A stretch of DNA of 9,171 bases. It comes from Nitrosomonadales bacterium (GTDB lineage Bacteria > Pseudomonadota > Gammaproteobacteria > Burkholderiales > SG8-41). The DNA lies in assembly GCA_009885185.1 (NCBI GenBank), contig VFLF01000489.1, positions 1 through 9,171 on the forward strand. The letters run 5' to 3'. The notes below the pieces were generated by a model that had not been told where the DNA came from, did no database searches, and saw only the letters and a list, made by a program, of their open reading frames with translations. Positions 6,475-9,171 of this stretch are shown here, one piece after another (positions within the stretch are counted from its first letter, which is position 1; every line of letters starts with the position of its first letter). The position numbers and the translations under genes are program-made.

Positions 6475-7485
6475 ATGCGCAGCGGACAAAATACGGACAG
6501 CTTGCCGGCGAGGGCGAGGCGTAACGCCGGGAGATCCCTGGTGTTCGCGCTATCAATGTGCCTGTGCATGAGTCTGGCGTTTGCTGCCCAGTTTCCGCAC
6601 AAACCGGTGCGCCTGATCACGCCGTATCCGCCGGGCGGCGGTACCGATGCGGTGGCGCGGCCTGTCGCGGCGAGTTTTTCCAAAGCCTGGGGCCAGCCTA
6701 TCGTGGTGGACAATCGCGGCAGCGGCGGCGGCGTGGTGGCTGCGCAAATGGTGGCCAATGCGCCGCCCGACGGCTACACCCTGTTTCTATCGACCGGTGC
6801 GGTGATGGTGAGTGCTCCGCTCATCATGGGAACGGCACCGTTCGATGCGTACCGGGATTTTGCGCCGGTGGGGCTGTCGGCATTGCTGCCCGCGTTTCTG
6901 GTGACGCAGGCCTCGCAGCCGGCGAACTCGGTGCCGGACCTGATTGCGCTGGCGCGCGGCAATCCCGGCAAGCTCGCTTTTTCGTCCAGTGGCACTGGCG
7001 GCGGGCATCACTTCGCCGTCGAGATGCTCAAATCCATGGCCGGCGTTGATGTGATTCACGTGCCGTACAAGGGCGGCGGCCCTGCCATCGTGGCCTTGCT
7101 CGGCGGCGAAGTGCAGTTTAATTTCGGCAATCTGCCGGGCGCGCGCCCCCACTTAAGCAGCGGCAGACTCAAGGTGATTGCGGTGGCGAGCGCCAAGCGC
7201 TCATCGCTGATGCCGCAGGTGCCGACCATGATGGAATCAGGGCTGCCGGATTTTGAATACACCACGTGGTATGGCTTTTTTCTCCCGGCGCGCACGCCGC
7301 GCGCCACGGTTGATTTTATCAATGCCGAGTTGCGCCGCGCGCTGGCGGATCGCGGCATCGCCGAGCCGCTATCGTTGCAAGGCGCCGAGGCCACGCCATC
7401 TTCACCGGAAGAACTCACCCGTGTCATGCGCGATGAGCAGGTGCGCTGGACAAAAGTCATCAAAACGCAGAAGCTGAAGTTCTGA
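6475..7485 (+). CDS. Bug-family periplasmic solute-binding protein, paralogue 4
   Basis: A 336-residue Bug/TctC-like protein. The signal peptide is long: a 20-residue Arg-rich n-region, the hydrophobic core LVFALSMCLCMSLAFA and likely cleavage after Ala37. The mature domain has FPHKPVRLITPY, the ligand loop PGGGTD (53-58), VDNRGSGGG (78-86), PPDGYT (97-102), SSSGTGGGHHF (170-180) and HVPYKG (195-200). HHF here replaces the more common AHL. The start is set by a strong AGGAGGA site. It is divergent from the MFS gene and only 27 bp before the persulfide dioxygenase-rhodanese gene, so binding protein and sulfur enzyme are probably co-transcribed. That link allows the guess that its ligand is a sulfur-containing acid, but the sequence does not prove this. 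No TctA/TctB gene is adjacent. Confidence 0.92.
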   Translation: MRSGQNTDSLPARARRNAGRSLVFALSMCLCMSLAFAAQFPHKPVRLITPYPPGGGTDAVARPVAASFSKAWGQPIVVDNRGSGGGVVAAQMVANAPPDGYTLFLSTGAVMVSAPLIMGTAPFDAYRDFAPVGLSALLPAFLVTQASQPANSVPDLIALARGNPGKLAFSSSGTGGGHHFAVEMLKSMAGVDVIHVPYKGGGPAIVALLGGEVQFNFGNLPGARPHLSSGRLKVIAVASAKRSSLMPQVPTMMESGLPDFEYTTWYGFFLPARTPRATVDFINAELRRALADRGIAEPLSLQGAEATPSSPEELTRVMRDEQVRWTKVIKTQKLKF

Positions 7486-7512
7486 CACGATCCATCACGC
7501 ACGGGAATTCCA

Positions 7513-8583
7513 ATGATCTTTCGTCAATTATTCGATCCGCAATCCTCCACCTACAGCTACCTGCTGGGCGACGAACGTACAAGAGAAGCAGTATTGATCG
7601 ACCCGGTGTTCGAGCAGGCGCGCCGCGACCGCGCGTTGATTGACGAACTGGGGCTGAAGCTGCTGTACACGCTGGAGACGCATGTGCATGCCGATCATGT
7701 GACGGGTGCATCGCTGCTTAAACAGAGTCTCGGCAGCCGTATCGCCATCGCTGGGGCGAGCGGCGCCACGGGCGCCGATCTCGCGCTGGCGCATGGCACG
7801 CGCGTGCCCTTCGGCTCGCGCTATCTTGAGGCGCGCGAAACGCCGGGCCACACCAACGGCTGCATGACCTTTGTTCTCGACGACGAATCCATGGCGTTTA
7901 CCGGCGATGCCTTGCTTATCCGCGGCTGCGGACGCACCGATTTTCAGCAGGGCAGCGCGCGTACGCTGTACCGCTCGGTGCATAGCCAGATTTTTACGCT
8001 GCCGCCCAATTGCCTCTTGTATCCCTGTCACGATTATCGCGGGCTGACCGTGACCAGCGTGGACGAAGAGCGGCGGCTCAACCCGCGCTTGGGCAGCGGT
8101 ATCGGTGAGGCGGATTTCACCGGCTACATGAACAACCTCGGCCTGCCGCATCCCAAACAGATCGACGTTGCAGTGCCGGCCAATTTGAAGTGCGGGCAAG
8201 TCGCCGATGCGCCGGCGCACGTCGTGGAGCCGGCGTGGGGGCCGCTGACGTTCACCTTTGCCGGCATATGGGAGATTTATCCGAACACACTCGAAGAGAT
8301 CGCCGGCACGGTGCAGATCGTCGATGTGCGCGAGGAAACGGAATTCAGCGGCCCGCTGGGGCATATCAAGGGCGCAACACTCATTCCTCTCGGTGAACTT
8401 GCCGCACGTGCCAGTGCGCTTGCGAAGGAAAGGCCCATCGTTTCGGTGTGCCGCTCCGGCGCGCGCTCCGCGCAGGCGTGCGTGATTTTGCAGCGCGCGG
8501 GGTTTGTCGATGTGGCGAATCTGGCGGGCGGCATGCTGCGCTGGCGCGCGGAAGGGTTTGCGGTGGAGGGCGGGCGGCTTTAG
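7513..8583 (+). CDS. Persulfide dioxygenase-like metallo-beta-lactamase domain fused to a rhodanese domain
   Basis: A 356-residue cytoplasmic two-domain protein. Residues 1 to about 235 form an ETHE1-like metallo-beta-lactamase domain: THVHADH gives His57, His59, Asp61 and His62, followed by His113 (PGHTNG), Asp132 (TGDALL) and His173 (PCHDY). ETHE1-type enzymes bind one iron through two His and one Asp, which by position are His57, His113 and Asp132, and oxidise glutathione persulfide to sulfite. Residues about 260-352 form a single rhodanese domain with [19 protein letters not shown] and the active-site loop CRSGARS (Cys313). Natural fusions of this type couple thiosulfate sulfur transfer to persulfide oxidation, as described for a Burkholderia PRF protein. 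All visible key residues are intact. GGGAA lies five bases before the ATG. It sits 27 bp after a Bug gene and 43 bp before another, which is an unusual setting. It could detoxify sulfide or process sulfur released from an imported compound. Confidence 0.93.
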   Translation: MIFRQLFDPQSSTYSYLLGDERTREAVLIDPVFEQARRDRALIDELGLKLLYTLETHVHADHVTGASLLKQSLGSRIAIAGASGATGADLALAHGTRVPFGSRYLEARETPGHTNGCMTFVLDDESMAFTGDALLIRGCGRTDFQQGSARTLYRSVHSQIFTLPPNCLLYPCHDYRGLTVTSVDEERRLNPRLGSGIGEADFTGYMNNLGLPHPKQIDVAVPANLKCGQVADAPAHVVEPAWGPLTFTFAGIWEIYPNTLEEIAGTVQIVDVREETEFSGPLGHIKGATLIPLGELAARASALAKERPIVSVCRSGARSAQACVILQRAGFVDVANLAGGMLRWRAEGFAVEGGRL

Positions 8584-8626
8584 GGCAGTTCACATCGACC
8601 CAGAGGATTGATCTTCGCAGGAAACC

Positions 8627-9171
8627 ATGCGCTCCAACCTGTTCCGTGCGGTGTTGACGATGATGATGGCCGTCGCGCCTGCTGCCGCCACGGCGCAGGC
8701 GTATCCCGTCAAACCGGTGCGTATGATCGTGCCGTTCACGCCGGGCCTTCGGATATCTTGGGTCGCGCACTGGGACAAAGCGTCGCCGAGCGGCTGGCCC
8801 AGCCGATCGTGATCGACAATCGCGGTGGCGGGGGCGGCAACATCGGCGCCGAGCTGGCGGCGCGCTCCGCACCGGACGGGTATACGATTTTTCTCGGCAC
8901 GCCGGGCATACTGATCGCCAATCCGGCCATGGGCAAAGTGCCGTTCGACACGCTGCGCGATTTTGAACCGGTAACGCTGGCCGCCTACATGACCAGCATC
9001 ATGGTGCTGCATCCGTCGGTGCCGGCGCGCACGCTGAAGGAATTCATCGACTACGCGCGCGCCCGTCCCGGACAACTGACCTATGGCTCGTCGGGCAACG
9101 GCTCGGCCAGTCATCTGGGCACGGAGCTTTTCAAGCGCGCCTTTCGTCTGGAGATCACGCACGTGCCCTAC
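8627..9171 (+). pseudogene. Bug-family solute-binding protein, paralogue 5, frameshifted and cut by window end
   Basis: The gene starts normally: AGGAAA just before the ATG at 8627 and a signal peptide of about 25 residues (MRSNLFRAVLTMMMAVAPAA then ATAQA), then YPVKPVRMIVPFTPG. At about 8744-8747 the frame breaks; the original frame runs into a stop at 8812. The Bug protein continues in another frame from 8746 as PSDILGRALGQ, then VIDNRGGGGGN, APDGYTIF and SSGNGSASHLG, and reaches the window end in the conserved HVPY motif. Compared with PGGxxD in its paralogues, four bases appear lost, fitting one copy of a GGGC-like repeat in an ancestral CCGGGCGGGCCT-type stretch. The rest of the frame is undamaged, so the loss is recent or is a sequence error. 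If real, no secreted Bug protein is made. The C-terminal half lies outside the window. Confidence 0.85.

Noticed and set aside
5534..6556. 340-codon minus-strand open frame overlapping the MFS gene
   Set aside because: It is a shifted frame of the MFS gene; the translation is Arg-rich with no helices or motifs, whereas the other frame gives a clean 12-helix protein.

Overview
This GC-rich window looks like a chromosomal accessory region of a betaproteobacterium, probably Burkholderiales or a relative. The main reason is five consecutive members of the Bug (TctC-like) family of periplasmic solute-binding proteins, a family strongly expanded in Bordetella, Cupriavidus and comamonads. This taxonomic call is an inference from gene content and base composition. 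No rRNA, tRNA, CRISPR array, transposase or phage gene was seen.

Layout. (1) 1-195 is the C-terminal end of a short-chain dehydrogenase (SDR), followed by a 172-bp gap holding short palindromes. (2) 368-3878 is a tight plus-strand operon: Bug protein, dienelactone-hydrolase-family enzyme, a second SDR and a second Bug protein, with gaps of 14 and 28 bp and then a 20-bp overlap. (3) 3996-4967 is a third Bug gene after a short AT-rich gap. (4) 4968-5148 is a convergent intergenic region with a conspicuous imperfect inverted repeat built of 9-nt units. (5) 5149-6390, on the minus strand, encodes a 12-helix MFS transporter resembling the oxalate/formate and monocarboxylate branch. (6) 6391-6474 is a divergent promoter region with a near-perfect 26-bp palindrome. 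(7) 6475-8583 is a plus-strand pair: a fourth Bug protein and a persulfide-dioxygenase/rhodanese fusion. (8) 8627 to the window end is a fifth Bug gene, frameshifted in its ligand-loop motif and cut by the window edge. No gene-free stretch exceeds 300 bases.

How the genes may work together. Bug proteins capture small, usually carboxylated, solutes in the periplasm. Classical partners are TctA/TctB membrane proteins, and none is present here, so these Bugs are orphans that must share a distant permease or act as sensors. The enzymes (two SDRs, a DLH-type hydrolase and a sulfur-transfer/persulfide-oxidising fusion) and the MFS carrier suggest a peripheral catabolic locus for organic acids or lactones, with a sulfur-handling side unit. 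The substrate cannot be read from the sequence. I see no clear evidence of a wholly new type of system. The best leads are the Bug expansion coupled to enzymes, the divergent palindrome, the 9-nt-unit inverted repeat, and the frameshifted Bug gene.
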